This document shows positions 19,036 through 27,724 of a DNA stretch of 64,000 nucleotides, piece by piece. Source of the stretch: Planctomycetota bacterium (GTDB lineage Bacteria > Planctomycetota > Phycisphaerae > UBA1845 > UTPLA1); NCBI GenBank assembly GCA_016712275.1, contig JADJRI010000007.1, positions 1 to 64,000 of the forward strand, in the 5' to 3' direction. The position numbers were made by a program, and so were the translations under genes. The stretch's first letter is position 1; the number at the start of each line of letters is the position of its first letter. The notes below the pieces were generated by a model. That model did no database searches and was not told the DNA's origin. It saw only the letters and a list, made by a program, of their open reading frames with translations.

Positions 19036-20151
19036 CGCTTGCGCCTCGCCTGCACCATCCACGCCGAACATGCCCGGATGCATAGCACCGCCGCGACGAT
19101 TGAAAGGCTGATCATGCCGCCGCCAATCCCGTTCTTTCGACTGTTCGTGGTTGTTGCCGAGGTTGGGCCACCCATTGCATACGTCGGCACCTCTTCCAAT
19201 TGACCGCCCTCGTCAACTTCAAAAGCTCTTGGCTTGCCATCGTACAACTCGGTTCGATTGTCGAGTACGAGGGATTTGGCAGGAAACGTGAACGAGAGCT
19301 GTTCCGGGTCTGGGGCACCAATGTCTAAGGACAGCGTCGTCAGCGAACTACTCCTTATAAGAAGGCCGTCACTATCGCGTAATTCAGTCACTACTTCACG
19401 AGGAATAATGCGACCCTCTTTATCGCGATCATACGAAATGGATCCCCTGCCGGCCCCACCCTCACCTTGTGTCCAGCCGGTGACCGCGAAATCCAGCACT
19501 GGCGAGAGTGTCATATCAATGATGGGCTTTCCTTCCATCGTGATGTTGAGGATGAAGTCGTCCTTCAAACCTGTGAATCCCTGTAATTGAAATCGCTCTT
19601 CCTCTCTAAACGCCCGAATTCCTCTCCTCGATCCCGGAAATAGCCAATCGGCGGGACTGTGCATGCAAGCTGCCGGGTCCCAAGATCGCGCCCTGATGTG
19701 TTCTGCAAAGATAACTAATTTGTTTTTCAGAATCTTTGAAAGCTATGTGGTCTTCATACTGCTGCTGCATGAACTTCTTTGGAATATCGAACTTGGAATC
19801 TAGTCGCTCCAATGCACCGTCCCGCCACCAATACAGTGTCCCCGTCATGTTGCCGTTGTTATAGACGAGGTTTGGGAACAATTTGAGGGATTCCGGAGAC
19901 ATGCGTTCGATATTCTCATAATAGGACGCACGAAAAACTGCGCTCAGGGAATCAAATTGCTGCTGCGTAGCGATCGCCTTGTCCAGAATGCTTGAGAGCT
20001 CCTCCTGCGAAAGCGGCGATCCAGTAAGTGCAGCATCTATGTGTTTCACAATGGCATCCAAAGTAGTACCCTCGTTTCCCGCAAGCGCGAAAGACGCCGA
20101 ACCGGCCAATGCAAGTGCAATCAACCCTAGAAATTCATATCGCTTTAACAT
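19032..20151 (-). CDS. Secreted protein with C-terminal membrane anchor (frameshifted)
   Basis: About 370 residues. The start at 20151 has GGGAG upstream and a signal peptide ending FALAG. A helical N-terminal domain (LDAIVKHIDAALTGSPLSQEEL) is followed by a beta-rich domain (KPIIDMTLSPVLDFAVTGW, then ELYDGKPRAFEVDE). A C-terminal hydrophobic helix (MISLSIVAAVLCIRAC) with a basic tail probably anchors it. The frame breaks near 19650, around RRLAI. It sits between the cysteine-rich peptide and the MauE-like gene and overlaps the latter. No family recognised. Confidence 0.65.
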
Positions 20152-20189
20152 GGGACATCTCCCTTCGCTAGAAAAAGAAAAGCACACGA

Positions 20190-20597
20190 TCAAGGATCCT
20201 GCCCATCACAGCTTCGAAGAGTCACATTAAATGCGTTGCAGTAAGATCCGCAGGTGTAGCAAAAATAATCCGTATAGTAAATGTCTCGATAGCACACTTT
20301 GGGACTCTCCAAACACCCTCCTGTTCCACTGATGCACAACTTGAACCCATAAAGAATGCCCCTCTTGCAGCCAGAGACAACATTGGGCTGCACGCAATTG
20401 TAGCCTATATGTTCAAGGCATTCATAAGGCGTATAAAGGTCGCACCCGTAATAGGTAGTTTTCCCGCACTTATGATCTGGCAGCAATTCTGCATGCGCCA
20501 CTTCATTCACGACCACGCTTGTCAATCCAAGCGTCATTAGGAAGAAAAACAGGTGAGGGAGATTCTTTCGGCCGACTGTGCCAATTCAATGCCACAT
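20190..20597 (-). CDS. Cysteine-rich exported small protein, in-frame TGA at codon 4
   Basis: The mature protein has 13 cysteines in about 95 residues, many in CxxC or CxxxC arrangement (YFCYTCGSYCNAF), and is tyrosine-rich, suggesting a disulfide-stapled fold. AAAGGAG (20604-20610) precedes an ATG at 20597 that reads MWH and then TGA (20588-20586). Beyond it, in the same frame, comes an ideal signal peptide (GRKNLPHLFFFLMTLGL, cleavage after AHA). Either the TGA is a sequence error or nonsense mutation, or translation begins at the weaker ATG at 20537, which leaves a short signal peptide. It lacks tryptophan, so it is not a TTQ-type enzyme subunit. It lies upstream of a secreted protein and a MauE-like helper. 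Confidence 0.6.
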
Positions 20598-21329
20598 GCG
20601 AGTCTCCTTTCAATGTGTTTTCTTGCAACAAATCCCGAAATTCCACGCCCGATGGCTTGTATTACCCCCCCCCATTTGTCAATAAAAAAATATGTTCTCT
20701 CAAAATGTCACTACGAAATGTCTCCAAGAGTGCCAGCCCCTGTGTCTCAAAAGTGGGATGGTTTTTGTAATTGCATTTTCCAGCGCAACACTTGAGTCAC
20801 TGTGTCACATCCACGCCCGCGTACCCAATTCGCCTTCACCAGTAACGCATAACTCGATCCATGTCCGCGACTTACAGTGCAATTAGCAAGTTTCAGCACG
20901 GCGGCGCTACAAGATCTTGGCCCACGACCCATTTTCGAAGTCCATTAGACAAACAACATGCCATCTATTGCAAAAACAAGCGTCAATATTTGTTCGCAGA
21001 CCTTGCCAGCCAGGAATGGCCTTCGGATTGTAATAGGGCCTGCCGCCGTTCTCGTTGAAGGCGTTTGGTTTGATGGCTTTGTTCTTAAAAAGGGGATGCT
21101 CGTGCTATGGGCGGTTGAGTCCTAATAGAACGTACGCAGAATTAAAGCAGTGACCACACTGCGGCACATGATTATTCCGATATTCCTCCGCCAGTTCATT
21201 CTCAAGACTTGATCTCGCGTTACCCGCTGCGAAGAATCTGGCGTTCCGCATGATCATGGCTCGAAACGACAGCGGCGTGGGGGTCACGCTCTCGGTTCGA
21301 GGCCACCGGGCAATACGAAAGCACTCATT
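20598..21329. other. Long intergenic region, AT-richer, no gene found
   Basis: Separates the minus-strand cysteine-rich cluster from the plus-strand PEP-CTERM gene, so promoters for both are expected here. It is lower in GC than its surroundings and includes a C homopolymer of about nine (near 20666) followed by an A-rich tract (20683-20692). The open frames are short and without ribosome binding sites. I see no RNA gene or repeat. Confidence 0.5.
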
Positions 21330-22036
21330 ATGAACAAACTCGCACGTTGCGTCTTTGGCGGCGCTTTTGGAATCACTATTTTCGCGATGGCTACTCAGTC
21401 GCAGGCCGCGCAGTTCACCTTCCAGTTGCAAAATCATCCGGACGGTAATATTCGGCCGCCCCTCTACAACGCGCGGCTCGACGAATTGTTCAACGTCACG
21501 GGGGCCATCGACAGCTTCACGTTCGACTTCAACCATGCCAGCTCAAACATGAAGCTGATCTATGACACCACGGCCCAAACCATCCACATCTTCGGCCAAT
21601 CCCAAGGCGGACGCGATACCGGCACGACTTATGCCAATGACGCCTATCTCGGCATCTATCAGTTCAACTTCCTCTACAATTTCGGCGTCGGGCCGGTGCC
21701 GGGCGACGACGACATTTGGTCGAAGCCCGCGAGCGACTTTCTGAACAAAGGCACCGTGATCGCCCCGCTCTCCGCAGGCGGCCAGACGTTCAATCTTGTG
21801 GACAAGGGCCTCGCCATGAACGGCTATACATTTCGCTTCGGCGACGAGAACAATGTCTCGGCCATCGCGGCTTTAACGGGCTTTCCGGATGGGGTTGGAT
21901 GGAAATCAACAACGCGATGAACGGCAACGCCACGCGCGACTGGCTTTTCACGGGCGTACTGGTTCCCGAGCCTTCAACCGCAATGATGGCGCTTTTGGGA
22001 ACAGGCTTGGTCATTCATCGGCGCCGCTCCCGCTAA
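21330..22036 (+). CDS. PEP-CTERM sorting domain protein (frameshifted)
   Basis: About 236 residues. A signal peptide (FGITIFAMATQSQAA) is followed by a beta-rich secreted domain (FTFDFNHASSNMKLIYD and FRFGDENNVSAIA). The C-terminus carries a PEP-CTERM signal: VPEPSTAMMALLGTGLVI then a basic end (HRRRSR). Such signals direct export and processing by an exosortase (EpsH/XrtA type) in bacteria that make exopolysaccharide. The exosortase is not in this window. The frame breaks near 21900 (GVGW to MEINNAMNG), leaving the sorting signal in another frame. The function of the mature protein is unknown. Confidence 0.8.
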
Positions 22037-22065
22037 TAGCATCGATTGATTCAATAAAGAAAAAT

Positions 22066-22094
22066 GGGGCGGCGTGCCAATGCCACGTCGCCTC
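22066..22094 (+). terminator. Hairpin after PEP-CTERM gene
   Basis: GGGGCGGCGTGCC (22066-22078) pairs imperfectly with GCCACGTCGCCTC (22082-22094) and is followed by ATTTCAATTC. It lies 30 bases after the gene end. Confidence 0.5.
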
Positions 22095-22188
22095 ATTTCA
22101 ATTCTATTGTGCGCCTTGAATCGAATTTTCGATAACCAGGCAATCCCATCGTCGCAATTCTTAGGCCGCGCACCCGCACGAGCCGACG

Positions 22189-23229
22189 TTACTCTGCCGA
22201 TTCCGGCGCCGGCGTGCCCTTCTTGTACACGCGCGTTGCGAGCGGCTTGGACCATTCGGTCCAGTCGCTTTCCGTTTTTCTGGCATCGTCGATCGCAGAG
22301 AGCGCCATATGCAGCTTGGCGTCGATGTTATCGATGTAATGAACCAGAATCGCCTCCGGGCAGGCGGGAAGGCGCGGGCTGCCGAATTCATAAGAACCGT
22401 GATGCGAAAGGACGATGTGAATCAGCACCGCCCGCAAATCGGCATCGAATTTCTCGCCCGAACTCTCCTCGAGCTGGGCGATTTTCCGGTCGATGAGCAT
22501 CGCCGCCTGGGTGATGTGGCCGATGAGCTGGCCTTCCGTGGAATAGATGAAATTCGTGTCAAAGGTGAGCTCCGCCGTTTTTCCAATGTCGTGGAAAAAG
22601 AGGCCGGCCAGCACCAGATCGCGATTGATGCGCGGGTAGTGACTCTCCGCCCCATCGCCCTTGCCGAGAATTCGAATGGCCAGCTCCAGCAGGCTGCACG
22701 TATGCTCCAGCAGGCCGCCGATATAGGCATGGTGATTCTGGACCGCGGCCGGTGCTCGCTTGAATTTTTCCACCAATTCCGAATCGGAAACGAACGACTT
22801 GATCAGTGCGAGAATCTGCTTGTTCTTGATCGATCGAAGCGCTCCCAGCAGACGATTCCACAACTCGTCGATCTTGTACGGCGTGTGCGGGAGAAAATTC
22901 GAAATATCGAACTGCCCCATCACCGCCGGGCGCAGCCCATCGACAATGATCTGGTTCTTGCCCTGATAGCTTTCCACCCGGCCGCGAACGCGAATGAACC
23001 CCCCATCGGGAATCGTCTCGAATTGCTCCTGCGAAGCCTGCCACATTCGGGCGAGGACCTGGCCGGTGCGGTCGGCGAAGACGAGATGAATGTACAGCCC
23101 GCCGTTCTTTTGCGTTCTCAGGTCCCGCTGCGAAACGAGAAAGACCTGGTCGCTGATGGCGTCGCCGGCCTGAAGCTCGCCGATGAATCGATATGGAAGC
23201 GGTGCGGTCGTGGCCTGTGTCGTGGACAT
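22189..23229 (-). CDS. 3'-5' exoribonuclease, YhaM family (OB-fold plus HD domain)
   Basis: Protein of 346 residues, the normal length. The N-terminal OB-fold (about 20-105; GGLYIHLVFADRTGQVLARMW) is followed by an HD-type phosphohydrolase domain. HD metal ligands are visible: HHAYIGGLLEHT (about 166-177), FFHDIGK (211-217) and VLSHHGSYEFG further on. YhaM-type enzymes shorten single-stranded RNA or DNA from the 3' end in the cytoplasm. The gene is monocistronic by spacing and intact. Confidence 0.85.
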   Translation of the reverse strand: MSTTQATTAPLPYRFIGELQAGDAISDQVFLVSQRDLRTQKNGGLYIHLVFADRTGQVLARMWQASQEQFETIPDGGFIRVRGRVESYQGKNQIIVDGLRPAVMGQFDISNFLPHTPYKIDELWNRLLGALRSIKNKQILALIKSFVSDSELVEKFKRAPAAVQNHHAYIGGLLEHTCSLLELAIRILGKGDGAESHYPRINRDLVLAGLFFHDIGKTAELTFDTNFIYSTEGQLIGHITQAAMLIDRKIAQLEESSGEKFDADLRAVLIHIVLSHHGSYEFGSPRLPACPEAILVHYIDNIDAKLHMALSAIDDARKTESDWTEWSKPLATRVYKKGTPAPESAE

Positions 23230-23363
23230 GGTGGTCGCCTGCCGAGGGTAGTTGGTGCCAATCTAATGACACCATTCCGACGCAACCGCGCCGACGATGT
23301 CATGCCATGCGAGTATAATCGGCCGGACGCGGATCGCTCAACGCGCGCGACAAATCATATCGA

Positions 23364-23993
23364 CTATTCGTCGTGGGTGATCCCCATCTTCTCCGCCTCT
23401 TCACGCAATTGACGCAGCGCCCGATGGCAGATCATGTGAATTGAGCCGATCGAGCGATCCATCTGCTTGGCCACGTCGGCCACCGGCAGCCCTTCAATAA
23501 AGCGCATCTGGATGACGTCGCGGTAATGCTCAGGCAGCGCTGCCAGGCAGTTTTCAATGGCGTTGACGGCTTCGGTCTTGCGGACAACCCGGCTGGGCGT
23601 CGTTCCGCTGGACATGATTCGCGCCATCAGGTCGACGTAAGTGGTTTGGTTGTTATTTCCGGCGGAAGGCTTGATCTCCCGCCGGACATCCCGCCTTTCG
23701 GCCCGCATGGCGCGGTGTTCGTCGATGAGTTTGCGATCCAGAATGGCGTAGAGCCATCGAAGAAAAGAATCCGGCCCCTGATAGGTAAACTGACTCAAAG
23801 CCCGAAAGGCTTCCAGATAAACCTGCTGAAGTATGTCCTCAGGCTCGATTTTGGACCGCATGACATGGTCCATTTGCCTTTGCAGGCGGGCCCGCAGGCG
23901 GGTGTGATACAGCGCAAGCAGCCGGCGGGCGGCCGACTCATCACCCTTGCGGGCTTTCGCGATCAGAACTTGCGTTTCCTTCGAATCTGACAC
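23364..23993 (-). CDS. ECF-type RNA polymerase sigma factor
   Basis: Protein of 209 residues. The sigma region 2 is visible (IEPEDILQQVYLEAFRALSQF, then FLRWLYAILDRKLID), as is region 4 (LAALPEHYRDVIQMRFIEGLPVADVAKQMDRSIGSI). A linker of about 40 residues contains a polar insert (KPSAGNNNQTT). It is divergent from a membrane Ser/Thr kinase, the arrangement of the planctomycetal ECF groups linked to kinases. In these, kinase signalling is thought to control the sigma factor without a classical anti-sigma factor. Targets are unknown. Confidence 0.92.
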   Translation of the reverse strand: MSDSKETQVLIAKARKGDESAARRLLALYHTRLRARLQRQMDHVMRSKIEPEDILQQVYLEAFRALSQFTYQGPDSFLRWLYAILDRKLIDEHRAMRAERRDVRREIKPSAGNNNQTTYVDLMARIMSSGTTPSRVVRKTEAVNAIENCLAALPEHYRDVIQMRFIEGLPVADVAKQMDRSIGSIHMICHRALRQLREEAEKMGITHDE

Positions 23994-24330
23994 GCTTTAG
24001 CTCGATTTCAAATGGTGTTTGGGCGGCCAAAAGGTCAAATCTGACAACTTTATTACACGCATTGTCACAATACTCGCATCGGCTTGTAGAATAAAGACGT
24101 AGAAGATGGAGGCGGGTTTGAAACGAGGTCCGGTTTTGTAATGGGCGGATTCGCAGAATGTGATAGGCTTTCATAGGCAAATGGATCGTTTTGGCCGCAA
24201 GGAGCGTCTAAACTCCCAAATGAGTCAATGAACCGCCGCCATGCCGCCAATTAATTTGACCTCGATCGACGTAAATCATGATGGCGTCAGGCGATAAGGA
24301 CATTTAAGGCATCGTCCAGCACGGAGATTG
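23994..24330. promoter_or_regulatory. Divergent promoter region between sigma factor and kinase genes
   Basis: A 337-base region that must hold promoters for both genes. A weak candidate toward the kinase is TTGTCA (24062-24067) with TAGAAT (24087-24092), a 19-base spacer. This is longer than optimal, and an ECF-type promoter cannot be recognised by eye. No gene is seen. Confidence 0.35.
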
Positions 24331-26157
24331 ATGACGTCCGAAAACAACAGCACCAATGACCCGGCAAACAGTGATGCCCGGGACGAATTGCTCGGTACCC
24401 TGATCAACGATTTTTTTGATCGGCGTGAGCGTGGCGAGAAACTCACCAAGGAAAAGTTCCTGGCTGAACATCCGGAGCTTGCGGACGAATTGCGCGATCA
24501 GTTGTCCGGCTTGGATATGGTCGACAAAGCGGGTTCGTCGGTTAATTCCGCCAAATTGCCGGGCGACGAAACACTCGATGCCAAGGGTAGCTCCGCGGAA
24601 ATTCGCGAATCGGAACTTCCGCACATTCCTCGCATCTCGGGATACGAAATTCACAGAATGATCGGCCGCGGCGGGATGGGCGTTGTCTACAAAGCCACCC
24701 AGATTTCAACCAAGCGCCAAGTGGCGCTCAAGGTCTTGCTGGAAGGCCCGCTGGCATCGGAGCAGGCGCTAAAGCGATTTGAACGTGAGATCGAGGTCGC
24801 GGCGCAACTGCGCCATGGCAATATCATTCCCATCTACGACAGCGGAAAGAGCGACGGCCGCCTTTACTATGCGATGGCCTATGTGCGCGGCAGTTCGCTC
24901 TCGGATTATCTTTCCGCGAAGCGGCCATCCATCGATGATCGACTGCGAATCTTCTCAAAAATATGTCAGGCCGTGCGGCATGCGCACCAGCGCGGCGTGA
25001 TGCACCGGGATTTGAAACCGACGAACGTGCTGGTCGATGGAGACGACGAACCGCATATTCTGGACTTCGGCCTGGCAAAGGCCAGTTCGCTGGTCGATGT
25101 GAACACGTCGGTATCGGCGCAAATCGTCGGCACACCCGCCTATATGTCGCCGGAGCAGGCGTCGGGCGATCCGCATGGCATCGATACGAGAACGGATATC
25201 TATTCGCTCGGTGTCGTGTTGTATGAACTATTGATCGGCAAAATGCCCTATGACACGAGCGTGTCCATGGGCAAGGTTCTCGAGCACATCGCTCACACCG
25301 AGCCGACGCCGCCGCACATCGTGGACAAAAAAATCAGCGCCGAGCTCTCCGCCATCGTGATGAAGGCGCTCGAAAAGAGCAAGGATCGCCGCTATCAGTC
25401 GCTCGATGCATTTTACGGCGACATCGAGAACTATCTCATCGGCGCGCCCATATCGGTGCGGCCGGCCACGTCGATGTACATCCTGCGAAAGACAATCTGG
25501 CGGCATCGGGTGTTTGCGATGTATGCCGCCGCCGTGATTGTCATTGCAGCGGGCGTGACCTACTTCATTCAGAAATCCACTCAGAACCTGAAAAAGACGA
25601 TTCAAGATCAAATCGCGACGAAGGAGCAAATCGAACAGGAGCGTGCCCAGCTTGAACAGGACAAGCTGGCGGTCGAAAAAGAGCGCGATCTGTACGCAAA
25701 AGAACGCGATAAAAGCAAGCAGGATCTCGAACGGGCCTATGCTGCAGTTAACACATTGGATCCACGATTGGCCGAAGCGCTGAAGGCCGTTGTCAGCGGC
25801 GTTTCCAATCCCTACAAACTTCCTGAGTTGATCGCCCAGGGCGCAGCCCAGGGACTGTCCACAAAAGACGAAAAGCCGCAGAGCAAGCTGGACGTCATCA
25901 GCGCCGATGAACCGCTCAATTTCAACTTCGAAGTTCCGGCCATGTCGTCGAAGCCGCCAGAAGAAAAGCCGGACTATCTTGCCATGGTTGGCAACACCTT
26001 GGCCAAAGGACTGCCCAATATCTTCGACGTGCCCGCAACGCAACCCGCGGATGCGCCCACGAGCCAGCCGGCCACCAGCCAGCCGACATCACAGCCGCTT
26101 TCGTCAAGAACCATTCAGGCTGATGCGGGATGCAAAGATCGGCTGACCAAGCTGTAG
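24331..26157 (+). CDS. Membrane Ser/Thr protein kinase (Hanks type)
   Basis: About 608 residues. GGAG at 24323-24326 supports ATG 24331. An N-terminal helical segment (GTLINDFFDRRERGEKLTKEKF) precedes the kinase domain: glycine loop IGRGGMGVVYKA, catalytic HRDLKPTN, DFGLAKA and the APE-equivalent SPEQASGD. A single membrane helix (YAAAVIVIAAGVTYF) follows, then a long coiled coil (EQIEQERAQLEQDKLAVEKERD) and a Thr/Ser/Gln-rich tail (TSQPATSQP), outside the cytoplasm by topology. All kinase residues appear intact. Divergent from the ECF sigma factor, so it is a probable sensor controlling it. Confidence 0.92.
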   Translation: MTSENNSTNDPANSDARDELLGTLINDFFDRRERGEKLTKEKFLAEHPELADELRDQLSGLDMVDKAGSSVNSAKLPGDETLDAKGSSAEIRESELPHIPRISGYEIHRMIGRGGMGVVYKATQISTKRQVALKVLLEGPLASEQALKRFEREIEVAAQLRHGNIIPIYDSGKSDGRLYYAMAYVRGSSLSDYLSAKRPSIDDRLRIFSKICQAVRHAHQRGVMHRDLKPTNVLVDGDDEPHILDFGLAKASSLVDVNTSVSAQIVGTPAYMSPEQASGDPHGIDTRTDIYSLGVVLYELLIGKMPYDTSVSMGKVLEHIAHTEPTPPHIVDKKISAELSAIVMKALEKSKDRRYQSLDAFYGDIENYLIGAPISVRPATSMYILRKTIWRHRVFAMYAAAVIVIAAGVTYFIQKSTQNLKKTIQDQIATKEQIEQERAQLEQDKLAVEKERDLYAKERDKSKQDLERAYAAVNTLDPRLAEALKAVVSGVSNPYKLPELIAQGAAQGLSTKDEKPQSKLDVISADEPLNFNFEVPAMSSKPPEEKPDYLAMVGNTLAKGLPNIFDVPATQPADAPTSQPATSQPTSQPLSSRTIQADAGCKDRLTKL

Positions 26158-26248
26158 CAAGACCAAGTCGCGATCCGCTGCCGACCACGTTTCAGAATAA
26201 CAGAAGATCGTGCAGCGCGGGCTGTTTGGAGCCGCGCTGCCAGTTGAC

Positions 26249-27154
26249 CTACGGATTCGCCGGTTGGATTCCGCCGTTTTGGCCGGCCGGCTGCGTCGCG
26301 GGCGGTTCGCCGTCATCGACAACCGGCGTCTTCGGCTCGATCAGGTGAACACCATAATCCTCGGCGGGATGCTTGAGCGACTCGATCCACTTAAGAATTC
26401 TCTCATATCGATTGTGCTTTCGCGATTGGAATAGCGGGCGAATTTCAACATCGCCGGGGTGTCGCAATTCCGCCTGCACTTCATTGCGCGGAAGCAGGTA
26501 ATTCAAAAGCAGCGACTGGGTCGGCTGGCTTCGGTCGATCACCGATTGTTGACCCACCTTCAGATCGTTCAGCAGAATAAAATTTGAATAGACCGATTGA
26601 ACCGTTCGCTTGGGATCGTTCAACAGGGCGAACCCCTTGGCATCGCGATTCGTGCCGGTGTGACACCCCGACGTCGCACAACCCTTCAGCACGTGTGGTA
26701 GTACGCTCTTCTTGAATTCGACAAATAATTCGGGGTCGCTCTTAATAAGCACCTTATCGGCATATTCCGCCCCCTTGTACCGGGCGATGATGTGCAGCTT
26801 TTTCGGCGGCGTCATTTTCAGGAATTCGCGTTTGGCCCTGTTCTCGCGAAAATCCTCGTGGCCTTCCATCGACAAAAGGAATTCGTCGATGACATCCTTC
26901 GAAATCTTTACGGTGACTCGATCCGGCTCCGAATCGTTCTTGCGAATGCCGCGAAGTTCCATATAGCTAATGCGGCTGATTTGTTCCGGCGTAAGCAACT
27001 TATAGGAAAAGTTGGAATGGGCGCCCGCGTTGTCATCGTCCGCGGGTTGCGTCGTCGGTGGATTCGGATCGGCCATCAACAGGGTGACAACCACCCCACC
27101 CATCAGCGGGCATAGCAGAAAAACAACTTTCCACATAGCGTACTTTCGTGACAT
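26249..27154 (-). CDS. Exported protein with CX4CH haem-type motif
   Basis: Protein of 301 residues with an N-terminal signal or anchor (WKVVFLLCPLMGGVVVTLLM). A proline- and threonine-rich linker precedes a folded domain. Near residue 160 the motif GCATSGCHTG gives CX4CH, a spaced variant of the c-type haem attachment site. The preceding SVLPHVLKG is reminiscent of planctomycetal cytochrome-like domains. The tail is rich in Pro and Gln. Whether haem is bound is not shown, and only one such motif is present. The gene stands alone, convergent with the kinase gene. Confidence 0.6.
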   Translation of the reverse strand: MSRKYAMWKVVFLLCPLMGGVVVTLLMADPNPPTTQPADDDNAGAHSNFSYKLLTPEQISRISYMELRGIRKNDSEPDRVTVKISKDVIDEFLLSMEGHEDFRENRAKREFLKMTPPKKLHIIARYKGAEYADKVLIKSDPELFVEFKKSVLPHVLKGCATSGCHTGTNRDAKGFALLNDPKRTVQSVYSNFILLNDLKVGQQSVIDRSQPTQSLLLNYLLPRNEVQAELRHPGDVEIRPLFQSRKHNRYERILKWIESLKHPAEDYGVHLIEPKTPVVDDGEPPATQPAGQNGGIQPANP

Positions 27155-27325
27155 TCATACACCTCAAGGACAAATGGCTTGGGCACCGGCGCGTTTGTGT
27201 GCGCTCACTTTATCGACAATGGCCGACACCGGTTATTATATGGGTTGCTTCGCCCGCCAGACCACGGTCAGATGTCTTAAATTCGTGATTAACTTCATAA
27301 CAGCCCCCCCGTTAAGGAAATATGG

Positions 27326-27625
27326 GTGCCAAAGAAAAGAAAATCCACCGCGATTGAATCCGCTCTGGAGCCGCTCATCGGGCATGAAGTTGTCCTTGAT
27401 ACGGCAGGGCCGATCACGTATCTCGGCACCCTTCGCGAAATTCGGCCCGAGGGCTACTGGCTGGAAAACGCCGACATCCGCGATCGCACCGAGGGACATG
27501 TTTCCAAGGAAGTTTACATTCGGGAAGCGCGACTGCACGGCATCCAATCGAATCGCCAGTCGATCTTCGTTTTCGAAAGCACCGTGATCAGTTGCTCGGC
27601 ACTGGTCGATGTCATCGCAGATTAA
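27326..27625 (+). CDS. Small conserved-looking soluble protein, possible SH3/Sm-like barrel
   Basis: Protein of 99 residues from a GTG at 27326, with AAGGAA about eight bases upstream. It begins with a basic MPKKRKS and continues as alternating beta strands: GHEVVLDTAGPITYLGTLREI, GYWLENADIRDR and SIFVFESTVISCSALVDVI. This pattern resembles a small barrel, such as an Sm-like fold, but this is a guess from strand spacing. A perfect terminator hairpin follows. Function unknown. Confidence 0.6.
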   Translation: MPKKRKSTAIESALEPLIGHEVVLDTAGPITYLGTLREIRPEGYWLENADIRDRTEGHVSKEVYIREARLHGIQSNRQSIFVFESTVISCSALVDVIAD

Positions 27626-27661
27626 TGGAACTTCCCGCCTCCCGAAACGACATCGAAACAG

Positions 27662-27688
27662 GACGGCCGCGCCCATTGCGCGGCCGTC
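27662..27688 (+). terminator. Perfect 11-bp hairpin terminator
   Basis: GACGGCCGCGC (27662-27672) pairs perfectly with GCGCGGCCGTC (27678-27688) around CCATT and is followed by TCGTTTCT. Confidence 0.85.
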
Positions 27689-27724
27689 TCGTTTCTCAAG
27701 CGTATGATCCCATATCAGCACCCA

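Noticed and set aside
20190..20597. Methylamine dehydrogenase small subunit
   Set aside because: Despite many cysteines and a MauE-like neighbour, there is no tryptophan for a TTQ cofactor and no large-subunit gene.
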